In this document: piece by piece, positions 1-12,543 of the stretch | Position numbering within the stretch: the stretch's first letter is position 1 | How the letters are laid out: every line of letters begins with the position of its first letter | Assembly: GCA_949358305.1 (NCBI GenBank) | Contig: OX442315.1 | Location: forward strand, 30,406,427 to 30,470,426 | Reading direction: 5' to 3' | Source: Strigamia acuminata | Lineage: Eukaryota > Arthropoda > Chilopoda > Geophilomorpha > Linotaeniidae | Length of the DNA: 64,000 nucleotides | The notes under the pieces: model-generated | What the model was told of the DNA's origin: nothing | Seen by the model: only the letters and a program-made list of their open reading frames with translations | Databases searched by the model: none | Position numbers and translations under genes: made by a program

Positions 1-2052
1 CCGATAAAGAAAAAAATGACTTGTGAATTTTTGGCTGAAATAAGTAAATTTTTGCTGACAAAAAATTTGTTTTTGTTTACAAAAATGTAGTTTTTGCAGT
101 AAAAGAACTTGCAAAGTGCTATCTGCGTGTAAAAATGCATTTTGGCAATTTTTGCGCAGATCAACATTGTCCAGCTGCCGATATGAAACTAAATTGCAAA
201 TAAAAATAACAAATGTTTGTGCGTGAAATGTGGAAATTGCTCCTAGTTCGGACAATTCCGAATGATGTTTTAAAGGATTTCCAATAAGTTTTTTGTAAGT
301 GGGAAGTTTCGGGTTTGTAAATAAAGCATGGGTGTTGAATAAGAGTATTTACAGTGTACTGCAGTGTTGCTCTACTAAGGGGCACACCGTTATTGTATGT
401 ATTAATTCTGCAGGAAATTTCATTGCGCTTGTTGACGAAATCCAATCATATTTTAATCAAAATTTAGGAAAAAGTTTGAAAGTTTCAACAGCACTTTTTG
501 TGTTGTGGAAGAAAGGCAGACCTGGTCAGTTTCTCACATCCAATGTCCCAAAAAACGTGTAGGAGAAAATTAAATTTTTTCTTTTTACAACATCGACAGA
601 AAAATGCCAAGGATGGAATTTGTTTTACGAGTCCCTCTTGTCTGCTTGCAAACCTCAGAGAGTCTGCTTATGAGCAGTAAGCACCTAGCTTTACACATAA
701 CAATTAGCATTGATCGAGCATAAGTTAACGCGTGGGCATGAATAATAAATCATGGTTTTTAATCGTAAACTCACATAGAAATTCAAATAAACCCAACTTC
801 AACTCTGTATAACTCGTTGAGTTTCACAAACCGCACAAGTAATCATCATAAATATAGATTTGTGATGTTCGGTATAAAGTATACGTTTTTCTACCGTGTT
901 AGTTTCCTGATGATAGTGATTTGATATCAAGATTGCTGCTGTTTTTGCGCAGTGAGTTGCAACTATTGATATAAAAAGAGACGTGGACGGTGGAAAATGA
1001 GGTATTGTCATCGTATTACGGTTATGCAATGCTTGCTCGATGGATTGATTTTCTTTTTCCTGGTTGATAGAATGGAGGATTTGTAGATTTCTAATGCAGC
1101 GTTTGTTTTCATTCGCCAGCTGATTAGTTTTGATTTGTTTGGTTATCTTGATTGCGTAAGATTTACTTAATGCTTGAGTTTATTGATTACGGTAAGTTCT
1201 CTCTATCGGTTGGTTATTTTTAGTGTTGAAAAATGCAATTTATTTCCTTTCATAGGGGGAAATTTTATACGGATGATAATGCGGAGCCGGGAACCAATCA
1301 CTGTTGAACATCAACAATGTCTCGTTTCAATTAGTGACATTTCTACCTGCTGCTAGGTGCAGCTGTTTTTCAAACCTTTAAAATACCACTTGTTGCTAGG
1401 AGGTGTTTTTTTGACGGAAAATCCTTCCCTTAACCTTGACATTTTCGGTTTTTAATATTAAAATTGTAATTTCAAAACTGCTCTACTTAGCTCCATTCCT
1501 TTTATTATTTAGTCGCATGTAAATTAATTCATTAGTGGCGGTCCACACTTCACATTATTACGATTATGTAAATTTTGTGCTCCAAAATAAACATCGCAGG
1601 TTATTTCCGGCAAAAAAAATTTACAAAAGCTTGTTAATGTTTTCGTTTGTGCAAGTCATGGTAACATGATTAAAATCGAGTTGGCAGTTGATTCTTGTTA
1701 ACAGTAGCAGAAAAATGAATTAGTACTTCAAAGCAAAACAATTTAGACACTTTACAATCATTTATCAAGATAAATTCCTTTTTTTTTTTTAAAAAAATTT
1801 TAATTTTTAATTCTTTTTATGTCAAAATTCATAATTTAATCCCACATGACTAGAAAAATAATAAAAAAATTGAAATTCTTTCCATTTTAACTGATAATAG
1901 TAAAATGCAATTATTGAAGTTTTCCCAGACGCATTAACTGCACTCATAGCAATGCAATTGCACGGAGCAAAACTGACATTTTTTTGTTTCTGAAATCGAC
2001 GCTTAAACATACAATGCAGTAAAGATAAACAGGAACACTATACAATACCAAG
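1..2052. other. non-coding stretch, no gene recognised
   Basis: AT-rich sequence with short unsupported open frames on both strands. None has a convincing start, splice-site or protein pattern. It is probably intron or spacer downstream of the shared exon at 6.9 kb on the minus strand. I looked here for the next exon of that gene (it must begin in phase 0) and did not find one. Confidence 0.4.
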
Positions 2053-2279
2053 TTAATGCAAATAGACTTTACAGCGACCATGATGGCTGATGCTGCACGC
2101 ATGCTTGAGCAAATTAGGTCCCGTTGCCCCAGCAACCATGTGATAATAACAATTAAAAGTATGTTCACTTCCCACAGTGATGACCTCGATGGCAAAATGC
2201 CGTCCGGGGTATTGGACCCCGCAAGAAACGTCTTGTGGGACGACTTTCGTGGTCTTAACCTCGCATTTGCACCGATAAC
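2053..2279 (-). other. possible cysteine-rich coding exon, unassigned
   Basis: On the minus strand a T/C-rich stretch ending in a CAG acceptor-like site is followed by an open frame of about 75 codons ending in TAA. Read with one leading base, it gives a peptide with about six cysteines (Cys-Lys-Cys near its start, later Cys-Tyr-Tyr-His and Gly-Arg-Cys). The block is less AT-rich than its surroundings. Two other frames, including one on the plus strand (2056-2316), are also open, so the coding strand is not settled. The phase does not fit the end of the shared exon at 6.9 kb, so if real it belongs to another transcript. Product unknown. Confidence 0.2.
2123..2136. promoter_or_regulatory. X-box-like motif (RFX site)
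   Basis: GTTGCCCCAGCAAC fits GTNRCC-N2-RGYAAC exactly. It lies inside the ambiguous open region at 2.05-2.28 kb. Confidence 0.35.
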
Positions 2280-2379
2280 TGCGAATACCACGAAGAAAGC
2301 AGTTAAATGTCCGTGATGTCTTAATACAAGCAAGGACAAGAAAGAGAAAGCCATCAAAGTCCTACTCAGACCCAAAGCT

Positions 2380-5300
2380 GCTTAACTTGTGTGTTCGAAT
2401 GGGAACATGTGACCACCATCCGCTATATTTAGGGGGATTTGGTTAAGTTTTACTCATTCCTATTTCTCTTGTACGCCATAAACAAACTTTTGCACTAAAA
2501 ATTTCGGTTGGGTAGTTTTAACTTTAAGACCGACATGGGTGGAATAAGAAGGAGAAATTGGAACACGAGTCTAGAGGTGGCCGTACATTCTATTCTGCAA
2601 CAACCCATTTTGAGAAATGGGATTCACTATTTTGCCAGCTTGCGGTTTCAACAATAGACGAGTGATATATGCTGAAACATAAGTTTTGTATGGTATGTAT
2701 AGGGTCAATCTTAATGCATTATGGGCCAATTTCTTCAATTTGCTGCTATTGCGCATTTTGGTTCGTTGCATTATGCATTTTCCTGATGTACGTTAAGTTA
2801 ATGTAAAGTAATTCGGTTGAAACCTCATGGCGGACCCAAGAAAGCCATAAACTAATCGTAAACGCAAGCTTTTGAAAACCCTATTAGCGTTTTCGATTTT
2901 TTTTTTCTTCCAGGTTTTATTATTATTGTTTTTTTTTTCTTTCTTTTTGAAACCTATTGTTTTGGATTCATTTGTTCCGACTTTGAGCAAAAAAAATCTA
3001 TAGAATAAATCAAGGAAATTTCCCATGCTTGAATTTTTTCGAAATGATAAATTCTTCAGTTACTCCCACGCAACGGAGAAATGAACATTGCGAGTTACGT
3101 TCGATAAATAAAATTTACATGATTAAAAAAGGAAAAAATTCTGTTGTTTTTCTAATCTGAGCATCAAAACATTGATGCTTCCTTGCAATGCTTGTTTATC
3201 AATTTTCGAAATAACTCCTATATAACAATTGCTTCGGCTAAACGGCTGCAATATTATGATTTTATAATATCCTGTGGGAAGTTTTAATTTTATATTGACA
3301 ACAATTCAGCATCAGGATATAAAAATCGATTTTTTTTCTCTCTCAATTATTTTGCTGGGTATAAAATATCATTTCGATTGTAGGTTAGCAAAACCCACTG
3401 CCACATAATTGGCACAAAATCAATGCGGAGAAAAAAGCCTGTTTTATGTTCCCTCATTTTGAAGTTAATTAATTCTGCTAGTTGAAAACAATAACACATC
3501 TGGGGACTTTTAAATTAGTACTGTTTTCTTTTGAAGTTGACATTCTTGCTAAGGTGTGCTCGTCTTGAAGTTTTCGATGAATTTTTTTCCCCCTTATCTG
3601 GTTTTCTTCTCGGCTTAATTTTTATTTAGATTAAATTTAATTCATCACCAACAACGTCAAATATGTCAACAGGATACGTCACTGTTATGATTAATTTCTT
3701 ACTGCTCTCAGTACACACAAAGCCTAATCCGAAACGGAGAAATCCAGCTCTTGTGATTAAAATGAAGTGTAAACACTTTTTACCTAAGCTTTTCTTTATA
3801 AATTTTAAATGAATATTCATAATTTATGGTGGTTTTCAATCAAAATTTCACCATACATTTAACAAATGTTTTTCTTTCTGAATTTATTCAATGAATAATG
3901 AAATGGATTTAAATATTTATATTATTGCTTTTTTCCTCCGAAGGACAATGACTGAGTGTCTATTTTTTTTAGAAATAAATAATTTAAAGTGAACCTAATT
4001 TTTTCACGTTCATTTATTTTTCATTTGCTGTGTGTTCAGAGCTCAAGTCATAAAAAGTTCATTTTAATTTCTTTGTTTATACACGGACTTAACATTGGGA
4101 ATGTTGTAAAAATAGCCATTTTATAAATAAATAAATTGGAGTAAGCCGTTAATTGCATGAACTTTGTACCTACAAGAGTCAAGTCGTAATATTTTACGGA
4201 CAAAAGTCGTGTAAGGGCTATAAAAGAACATTAGATTTGGAATTTGGTATCGGTATGTTGATTGCAAAAACTAATTTTGTTAGTTCAGGTGTTATGTGCT
4301 GGAGGATTATTATTAAAGATCATATTCTGGCACAACAACCAATGAAATTCGAATTGCAACCAAAACAGGAAATGGAATTCCAAGTGCCACTTCCTGTTGT
4401 TGCCTCTGGAAAGCAGTGAACGACGCTGGTACTCATCTAAGACAGTTCGCGTCTTCTGCAATACTACTATTATGTTATCAATTTCAAAATAATTCCGATT
4501 TTGAAGGTGTCAATTTAGGCTTAAAGTAATACATTGAATTTGTACAAAATTGCAAACAGACTTAGCATTTTTGCTACTGCATTTTCTGCGACAACGAGTG
4601 AGTAGGATCTGACAACAGGAAGTGATTCAAGCAGAGCAAAAAAATAAAAATAAAATTATAAACAACCTATCTGTGGAGATGCCAATTTTGGAAATAGCCC
4701 TAAATCAACAAATATATGTCCAGGTGTCGGCTGGAAACAAGTTGACAGACATTTAATCTCAGTTAAAGTTTTGAAAAGTTATTTTTATGCTGGTTAAGTG
4801 CAATTTAAGAGCCCATCCACATCATGACTAAACAATAGTTGTCACTTTGTGATGATTGTGTTTAAAATAATAGACATCGATTTTACTCGAATTTCATAAT
4901 AAACTTTCATGTACAGGAAGAAAATTTTTTTTTTTAAAAAAAGCAACACAATACGTTGCAACTGCACAAAAGCGTTCGTGACATCAAAAAACAGCAACAA
5001 CATCTTAAAACTATTTTCAGCTTTGCACACAAAATTGACGTAGGCGCCAAACTGTTTTGAACGCGTGGGGGTCTTATTTGGTTTAAACAAACAAAGTTCT
5101 CTGGTAATTTCAACTTGCTAGTGGTTTTTTTTTTACGTATAGTTAGCGCCATGTATGTCATTATTCAATTTTTTTTTAATACACCGTCACCTCTTCAATT
5201 TATGCAAAAACTAAACTTAATTTCTCACCCAAACAAGCAAAAAAAATTGTAAACAATTTTTCAGAAAATACAATATATTGAAAATCTATAAATCTCCGTT

Positions 5301-6898
5301 AGAACGCGGTAAACAACTTTATTCAAATCATTTGGTTCAACCCTGCAAAGCATTTAATCGGGAAAAATACGGACCATACTTTACAACACCCAAAATCAGG
5401 ACAGCTTAATAAATTACACAGTTATAAATATAAATGAACTGTGGTGTAGGGTTTGGAGGAGAAAAAAACAAAATTAAATCAAGGGGTAGGGAATGGATAT
5501 AAAGTGTAACAATTCATCTGTCAGTTGTTATTGGAGAGGAGACTAAAAAGAAGAAGTGGACACCCAATTGAGAATTGATTAAGAAGAGCAAGAAGTGGAG
5601 ATTGAATGGCTAAGGGTGAAGACGCGATTGGTGGAAGGGGAAATCGGATTAAAGGTGAATGGAGACGAATAAATGAGAGATTGTTTGAGGAAAATGAATG
5701 GACAATTTGACAGACGAGAAGAAAAAAAAGTTTTGAAAGATAGTTGATCAAAGTAAACAAAGAAATAAAAGTTTGCTGGTGGATGGGTGGAGAGACGGTT
5801 TGATTTGAAAATAGAAAAGAGGACGATTGTATGAAGGGAAATGACGTTTAAAAGTTGGAGAAAAACAAGATAAAAAAAAATTGAGGAAGACAGGAAGAAG
5901 AGGGAAAAAAACAAAGTGAGTTTGTGATGGGTTGTCTGTCGGCTTTAATGCTTGGCAAATGGCCTTAAGAGCAAAGCGTTGTCAGGATGAGATATTATTT
6001 AAAAATGAGTGGAGACATAAAGATGCGGGATTTAATTAGTCATACTTTGGATGTCGGCTTGCTCTACCAATTGTGAATAATGTTCTGTCAAAGTTTGGTT
6101 GCGATCTGACAATGTTCTTGCAAACTGACGGTGTTTATGTTCGCTTGCCGCCGACCAGATTGAAACTCTCAGGGCCAGATTTACGTACACGCAAAACAAG
6201 CAGTTGCTTTACGGAAAAAATCCAAAAAATTTTATAATGATTTTGATGTGAATGAATGTATTTAAATCGGAAATATAATTTTAAAATTAAACTTTTTTGG
6301 GGGGGGGGCGGGGGGGGGGCAAAAAATTGTGCTTAGGGGCCCTGCAATACCTAAATCCGGTACACTGAAGATGATCATTTGATCGAAAGGCCTATGGTTT
6401 TGAATTTTGATTAATTGTTTGTAGTTTAAAGCACCATTAATGTCATTAAAATCAGTTTATTATTATCACGAAGAAAGCGCGCATTGAGATAGACAATTTT
6501 AATCCGTCCAATGGGAATTTTGAATTTGAAGTATATTTTTAATGGTTTGAGGGGTTTAAGATGTAAATATTGGGGTGTTAAATAAATATTTGAGTGGCCG
6601 AATGCAAGGAAAAACAAAAACGAAACAACTGACTGAGCTTACAATTCCATATGTTTGATTTCCAATACTTTGTGTGTTGACTTTACATATCGATCAAAAG
6701 CCAGGCATGCGTTGCTGTGGGAGGTTTTTTTGCTGCGCCTACTACCTACTACCCCTCGACCCTCCCTAGCCTTTCTTTAATACTGGGGTATGGGTCAAGA
6801 AAATGTAAAAGGGTCAGTTTCATAATTGATCATGTCCAGGCGGGCTGGCCAAATTTTTATTGGAAAGATTGCAAAAGAAATGGTGGATGGGAACTTAC
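2380..6898. other. non-coding stretch with polypurine block
   Basis: No supportable gene. It holds homopolymer runs and, at about 5460-5925, a strongly purine-rich block on the plus strand whose complement gives Ser/Leu/Phe-rich spurious frames. Probably intronic to the large minus-strand gene. Confidence 0.4.
6299..6320 (+). repeat. G-run, G10-C-G10-C
   Basis: Ten G, one C, ten G, one C, framed by T and A runs. It can form a G-quadruplex on the plus strand. It is a homopolymer tract, so the exact length could also be an assembly artefact. Confidence 0.7.
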
Positions 6899-6968
6899 CA
6901 GTTCCACCGAACCATATGGACGTCGACTGAAAAATCCTCGTCGATTGACCAATTCAGTGGACGAAGAA
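6899..6968 (-). CDS. shared internal exon (exon 2) of a multi-promoter gene, product unknown
   Basis: A 70-nt exon bounded by a good acceptor (pyrimidine-rich tract, then CACAG) and a strong donor (CTG|GTAAGT). It takes one base to complete a codon from the upstream exon and then reads 23 codons, ending in phase 0. The peptide starts SSSTELVNRRGFFSRRPYGS and ends VEL: Ser-rich, basic, with no membrane segment. All the alternative first exons upstream end in phase 2 and fit it. Following exons are not found in the remaining 6.9 kb, so the body of the protein lies to the left of the window. I do not recognise the family; the layout (many N-termini joined to a Ser/Arg-rich shared segment) is typical of signalling or cytoskeletal regulators, but that is inference only. 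Confidence 0.6.
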
Positions 6969-7994
6969 CTGTGAGAAAGAAAGAAAGAAAAATTGATTAA
7001 ATTAGGTTTAATTGTGTGATGGAAGAATGAGTTTAAACGAGTTGAATATGTTGACCTTTGGATTTGTCATTTCTTTTATTTTATTTGCTTAATGATCAAG
7101 TAATTCATGTCTTACAACACGAGCACGAATCGAATTAAGTCGGTGGTGTGGTCGTCTCTGGTTTTATTTTTAAGTTCTTTAATTTATTATTTAGAGTATG
7201 TAAATAATAAAATAGGAAATTACGTTTTCTCTCGCCACATCACGTAATATAAAAAGTTTTAACGAAAAGTCGTGCTGTTTAAGCAAAAACATAATTTATG
7301 CGCTTGCGTGCTGGTGGTTTTTGCCTTATTACTATTAATTTTCGTATTAAAAAAAGTAATTTTCTTAAAAATTGCTAAATTTCGATTATCGATTGGAGAG
7401 AAGAAAAAAAAAAGAAGTAATGTTTGTGCCAATTTATTTTTTGCCGGGGAAGATTGGATGAAGTTTGTTGATGATATTTTTTGCAGTGTTCGTAATAAAT
7501 AAACAATCTGTAAGATCACTCATCGATGTGAGACCAGTAAATCAAAGAACGCATCTGCCTGTCAGAGACAAAGTACTCCTTTTTCCTACAGTTACGTAAA
7601 TAATTCATGGCGACACAATTGAATATCGGTATCGTGATAAAAACAGAAAAGATAACTGAGAATTATGCGAAATTTACTGCCGACAAATCGGCACATGGGA
7701 AATGAGAATTTTCAATTTTTTTAGCTTTTTAAAAAATTTAAGCAAATATTGGCCGACATTTTGAAGAAAAAAACAATTTTTTTATCGTTTAGTTCATAAA
7801 AAGAAAGATTTTTTTTCGGATCCATTAAAACACTTAAAGAATAATTTTATAACATGAATGACCGAGTCATTTCCCCACTTAAATCACACTCGTTTTTCCA
7901 ACCAACCCATCTGGCACATCAAGTTGAAAGTTTAGGCAAAGCAAAACAAGCGTTAGATGAACAGAAACAGGAAAATTTCCACCTGTTAGCTTAC

Positions 7995-8158
7995 CTAGTG
8001 GACCTTCTGCGCGGTTGACATGGTTCGAGGAAGGTTTTATCTAGAGTTATCAAAGGGGCAACACGGTCCACTACTAGTGATTTGGACCTGTCGCGTTTAG
8101 GTATACCCAGAGAGGGCCGGTACGGTGGCAAAAGCCGCTGATGACGTCGGAAGTCCAT
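7995..8158 (-). CDS. alternative first exon 1H of the multi-promoter gene
   Basis: The first ATG after an in-frame TAA opens 54 codons plus two bases and ends at a donor (CACTAG|GTAAGC). The reading begins MDFRRHQRLLPPYRPSLGIP and is Arg/Lys-rich. Joined to the 6.9-kb exon, the junction reads PRRRST-SSSSTEL, which contains an RRRS basophilic-kinase-type motif. The intron to exon 2 is about 1.0 kb, the shortest of the set. The sequence upstream (8160-8520) is more GC-rich than the surroundings and is the likely promoter for this isoform. If translation instead began at the inner ATG near 8.03 kb, it would stop at the TAG at the exon end; the longer frame is preferred because its phase matches. 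Confidence 0.6.
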
Positions 8159-8520
8159 GTGGTGGACGGATTTACGAGCACGATGAAAGCCAAATTAATT
8201 GGCGGGAATCGGTCGCTTGTGTTGCCGGGTCCGCATTGGCACAAATGCGTGCTCGGAGAGATGTGAGCAAGACGTGTGCAGAAAGATCGATTGTGGCGAG
8301 GGGGCCTTCAAGCTGGCAGAAATGCACGCTTTCCTACTGGAGGTGGATGACGCCCCGCATGACGACATGCACACGCCGCCAAGTGGTCGAAATATAAAAG
8401 TGATAGAAATAGATAGCGATTTCCCGTTGGGTTTTGTTTTAGGTTTATCGTGTTTGTTTGGGAGGAAAAATGGGGGAAACAAAACTTGTTCTGATGGCGA
8501 TATCGCGGTTGTTTAGCAAC
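8159..8520 (-). promoter_or_regulatory. GC-richer putative promoter / 5' leader of first exon 1H
   Basis: A relatively GC-rich block directly upstream of the exon 1H start, without homopolymer runs. It contains CpG dinucleotides and, at its far edge (8508-8520), the half-symmetric motif GTTGTTTAGCAAC. No TATA box was recognised. The open frames on both strands here are not supported as genes. Confidence 0.35.
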
Positions 8521-9425
8521 GGTAACACCTGAATACAACGCACGGAATTGAAAAAATACACTTGCCGATCGATCGTAATGGTAAGACACTTCAACCACGT
8601 GTGTCTCGTGTGAAACTCGTTATAAACACATCGCTGCTGCGTGGCGGTTCGCATCGTGGCCTTGTAACGAGGTTGGGTTTTTAGAAAGGGAGGTTGACGT
8701 TGGTAACAGGTGGGTTACGGAGAAAATAAATTCTACAAGTTGCCACTAGAGTGCTGCAGCGGCTGGAAGCTCTGCACCATCTAGTGGCGGTGTTGTTCGA
8801 ATTAAGTTTGTGTCGATTTCGAGTATTGAACACTGATTCGAGCGAGCCTGGTGGCGGGTTTGGACACTATTGTTTTTATGGCGACGGGGGGTTTGTTTTG
8901 TTTTTTTCTTGGACAATTTCATTCGATGAATGAATTGGCGAGAAGTCGAAGGCTGAAAAATTTATCCACAAAAGCAGGGTTGGAATTTTTTTTTTTTGTT
9001 ATTTTTTTAAATTTAAAAAAACCTTTTACACTAAATGACATTTGTATATTATTTATTTATAAAGCTACACGTGGGTTTCCATTTACACAAACTTTGCTTT
9101 ACCAGAACGGGTGGAAAATTGATTTCGAGGTGGAATGAACGTGCGGGAACGCTGGATGCGTTCCATCATGTCAAAATTTTTTCTCCAATCATGTAGACCC
9201 ATCGTAATTATGCGCACCATGCGATATATCGTGTTTCAATTCATGAAAAGTAACCTGAGTTGAAGGATTATCCAGAGTGCTCATTAAACCCCCTCCTTTC
9301 CCCCTGTATTCATCTATCTGTGCGAGATGAGTTGTCCTTTAACGATAATTGAAGAATAATTACAATGGATGTTCATCGTGGGAATTTAGAATGTGTTTGT
9401 TGGTTGCTAGGATACCAGTTATTCT

Positions 9426-9438
9426 GTTGCCGAGCAAC
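9426..9438. promoter_or_regulatory. X-box-like motif (RFX site)
   Basis: GTTGCCGAGCAAC is an exact GTNRCC-N1-RGYAAC match, about 1.3 kb upstream of first exon 1H. Confidence 0.4.
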
Positions 9439-10368
9439 CCAGACGATATTTTTTCTTCGTCTTATAAACCGCACAGATATGTCCACTGCGATATATTGAC
9501 GTGTGGGAAATCTTTTTAATGGGTATTGATTTGAAAAATGAAGTTATCAACGCACTTTTTTTTATTTTTTTATTTTATTTTATCTCTACTTTAGTTCCTT
9601 TGAATCCGTTTTTAAACCATTCGATTTATCTCGGTTTGTTGATTGTCATTTTCTGATTAATTTGCTGTTTTTGCTGGAAATTTCTGAATGTATGAGATTG
9701 ATAATTGCGGCTAATCGCTGGGAATTTAAGTTTGTGGCATTATTTAATTGTATTCTGCGAGTGCGAAATTCATTTACTGGCCAGCGATTTTGCTTTGAGT
9801 TTGTAATTAATTCTGAAATTCAGAGTAAATAGATTTAAGCTTGTTATGTTGCCAAAGGTATGCAGTACGTATTAAGACTAAATATGCAAACTGAAAGAGT
9901 TCACTTTTGGACGTAAACAGGCTCATTCAAAATGGATGCTTCCCGCATCGCTCTAAATGAAGTTTTGCACTTATCTCATTACAAACACGCATAATCTTAA
10001 AAGTTTTATAAAAATCTAAATCCTTGTTTGGAAATTAATAAAAAATTAAAGCATTTCACGTAGTTGCAACTAAGCTGCTGCTGCTATCAGCTTAGTTTGA
10101 CTTTTGGCAAGGTAATATTGTCTTTATGCAATTATTAATTCACTGTATAAAGCATAAACTCGCACTTAGAATTAATAATGTTCATACGAATATCATAGTC
10201 ACAAATTAACCAAGAAATTATTATTTTTTTTTTTTTCAGAAATTTAAGATAGCGATTTTATTTGTATTAGTTTACGAAAACCAAAAATTCTTAGAAGTTT
10301 GCGAGGGAATTTGGTGGGACTCATGGTTTTTTTCCATCTGATACAAACAATGCAATGAATGCATCCAC

Positions 10369-10468
10369 ACTTGATTTTTGGTGCAAAAATCGTACTTGAT
10401 TTTTGGTGCAAAAATCGTACTTGATTTTTGGTGCAAAAATCGTACTTGATTTTTGGTGCAAAAATCGT
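10369..10468 (+). repeat. 25-bp tandem repeat, four identical copies
   Basis: Four consecutive copies of a 25-bp unit starting ACTTGATTTTTGGTGCAAAA, with no visible differences between copies. The open frame on the minus strand across it (repeated FCTKNQV-type peptide) is produced by the repeat. Confidence 0.95.
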
Positions 10469-10927
10469 ACATAGACAATTCAAAAATGGAAAAGTTGGTG
10501 TAAAGTCGTAACAAAACCTTCTGTTTTTGTAGTTTGATACGAAATGGCGCTGCTTTAATTCCACGAACGTCACTTAACTAAATTCTTCTACAAACAATAG
10601 GACCGTTTTAATAATTAATTGCACTCTTTATAAATTTTCTTTTTAAAAACTGATCATCCGATAGGATGAACGGACTTGCCAGTTGTTATTTAATTACCAG
10701 GGATTATTACATCAACCGGGCTAAAATAGATCGTTTTATTTTATATTTTTTATATATTTTTATATTTATAGCATCGCTCAGTTTTAAAACACGCGCACAC
10801 AATAAAAGTGCAACATGTAGCACGTTTAAAGAAACACCTCCACATGTTTTCAAACCCTCGAAAATTGATTCGTCCTGACAACAAACATCTTTAAAAGAAG
10901 AAGAAAAATATATACTTGTTCTCTTAC

Positions 10928-11154
10928 CACGTGAAATTAAGTGGCACTGAATGAACCACATGCAGCGGTTCCTTCATCATTGTTCTCAAGAACTGTCCGT
11001 GTTTTTTCCTCCTCCGTACCTGCGCGGTGAAAACGCGCCGCAATTTCCCCTCCTTGTTCGGCATTGTAGCATCGTCTCCCGTACTCACGTTGGGCTCACT
11101 CGTACTGAGATCAAGGGCAGAACCACTGCGACCTAGTGCACACCGTTGCAGCAT
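10928..11154 (-). CDS. alternative first exon 1G of the multi-promoter gene
   Basis: This is the longest of the first exons: ATG, then 75 codons plus two bases, ending at a donor CACGTG|GTAAGAG. The frame stays open a little further upstream to a TAA but without another ATG. The peptide begins MLQRCALGRSGSALDLSTSE; its middle is basic (VRRRKKHG) and it ends PLNFT. Joining to exon 2 creates a Cys codon at the junction. Base composition is clearly less AT-rich than the flanks, and the codon pattern looks protein-coding. No known domain recognised. An X-box-like site lies 332 bp upstream of the ATG. Confidence 0.6.
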
Positions 11155-11485
11155 GTCTCGATTCAATTGGTCTAGCGTGGTCCAGTGGTGAGCTTGCACG
11201 GCGGGTCGCAATTAAAGCGTGCAAACGAGCTGACGAGACTGACCTCGATTAGCTGTTTGCAAAATGACGGTGAGCTTTGAGTCCGAGACTCATTTGGTTG
11301 TCAGGTGATGTTCAAGCTGTTTTTGCACGTGGAGAAGTTGACAGAGCGCATGCGTGCATGATGTCATGCGATTGGGGGATTGGGTAGTAGGGGTAGATTA
11401 GAAAGGTGTGGATTAGAGTTAAGGGTGTAGTCGTCATAGAAACAGCAATTGTAGATCGCTTTTGAATCGTGCTGCCCCAGCTACT

Positions 11486-11499
11486 GTTGCCATGGTAAC
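11486..11499. promoter_or_regulatory. X-box motif (RFX site)
   Basis: GTTGCCATGGTAAC matches both the GTNRCC-N2-RGYAAC form and the nematode-type GTHNYYATRRNAAC consensus without mismatch. It lies 332 bp upstream of the exon 1G ATG. Confidence 0.5.
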
Positions 11500-11817
11500 C
11501 CGGCATCCTCTTTAGCTTAAAGTGGAGACGATGAGACAGATAAATGATTAATTAATGGTTTTTTTTGCTTTTTATCTTCCATGCCGGTGAGTTTTCGCAC
11601 TGTTGGACGTGGAGTGTGGAGTCACGTGATTGGACAAGTGTGGATGACAATATCTATCAATTTGGCAAGTTTGCGGCTCGGGAGTGATGCGGAGATGTCC
11701 AAATATGCCAATCGCAGGCGCGCCTTTTAAGGAGGGTCAGAAGGTTGAGGGACTCAGCTGTGCACTTGGTTTTAATGACGAGATGACGTCACTTCTATGT
11801 TCATATTCAACACACCG

Positions 11818-11831
11818 GTTGCCATAGCGAC
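11818..11831. promoter_or_regulatory. X-box-like motif
   Basis: GTTGCCATAGCGAC fits the relaxed X-box RTHNYYWTRRNRAC. A second site upstream of exon 1G. Confidence 0.4.
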
Positions 11832-12543
11832 TCTGATGGTTTTTTGTTGTCTCGTTTTTGCATCTTCATCCTGGTGGTGAGTTGACTTTATTTTTATAGG
11901 AGTGAGAAATTTATTATATAGAAAAAGTGGGAGGAATTCAATGATGTTGAAATCAAAAAGTTTGATCTTTGGCACGGCGATTTTTTGGTGGATTTGTTCT
12001 TTATGTGGAGATTTAAATATTAAGTGTGGCTGCGTGTGGTTGCATATTAAGCTAATGGTATTTCGGATACATTATAAATTAAAAATTTAGATTGGGTCGT
12101 TATTGGATAATGTACAACAAGCACTAACCATAAAGTTAGTTTAATGAATGCTGGGCTGCTTTGGTCGAATTTCTAGATCGTGTTGATGCAATTTTTAAGT
12201 TCCTGATCGTTGTTAAAGGGGGGCAATGATTTTTCAAATGATGTTCAGTTCTCTCTTGTGTAAAATATTTTATTTTTTAAATGCAAGTTCGTCGATTTTA
12301 AATGCACGTGGATTCCGACTGTTCGCCCAAAGCCAAAGGTTAATGTTGAATTAGATTTCGAAATAAATTATGAAGATGGATATTCAAAGAGATTATTTTA
12401 TACGGTTTTAAAAATTGCAAATTGTTCATTTATTGATGCTAATGCTAACCCATTGTTCTAAAATACATTGAAATGATATTGTAATGTATTGCAATATATT
12501 TTGAAATATATTTTTGGTTTGCAAATGATAATACATTACATTA

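Noticed and set aside
5521-5914. Ser/Phe/Leu-rich minus-strand frames
   Set aside because: Complement of a polypurine block; no start context or family signature.
8195-8654. Several overlapping open frames on both strands
   Set aside because: They overlap the GC-richer leader of first exon 1H; none has splice or family support.
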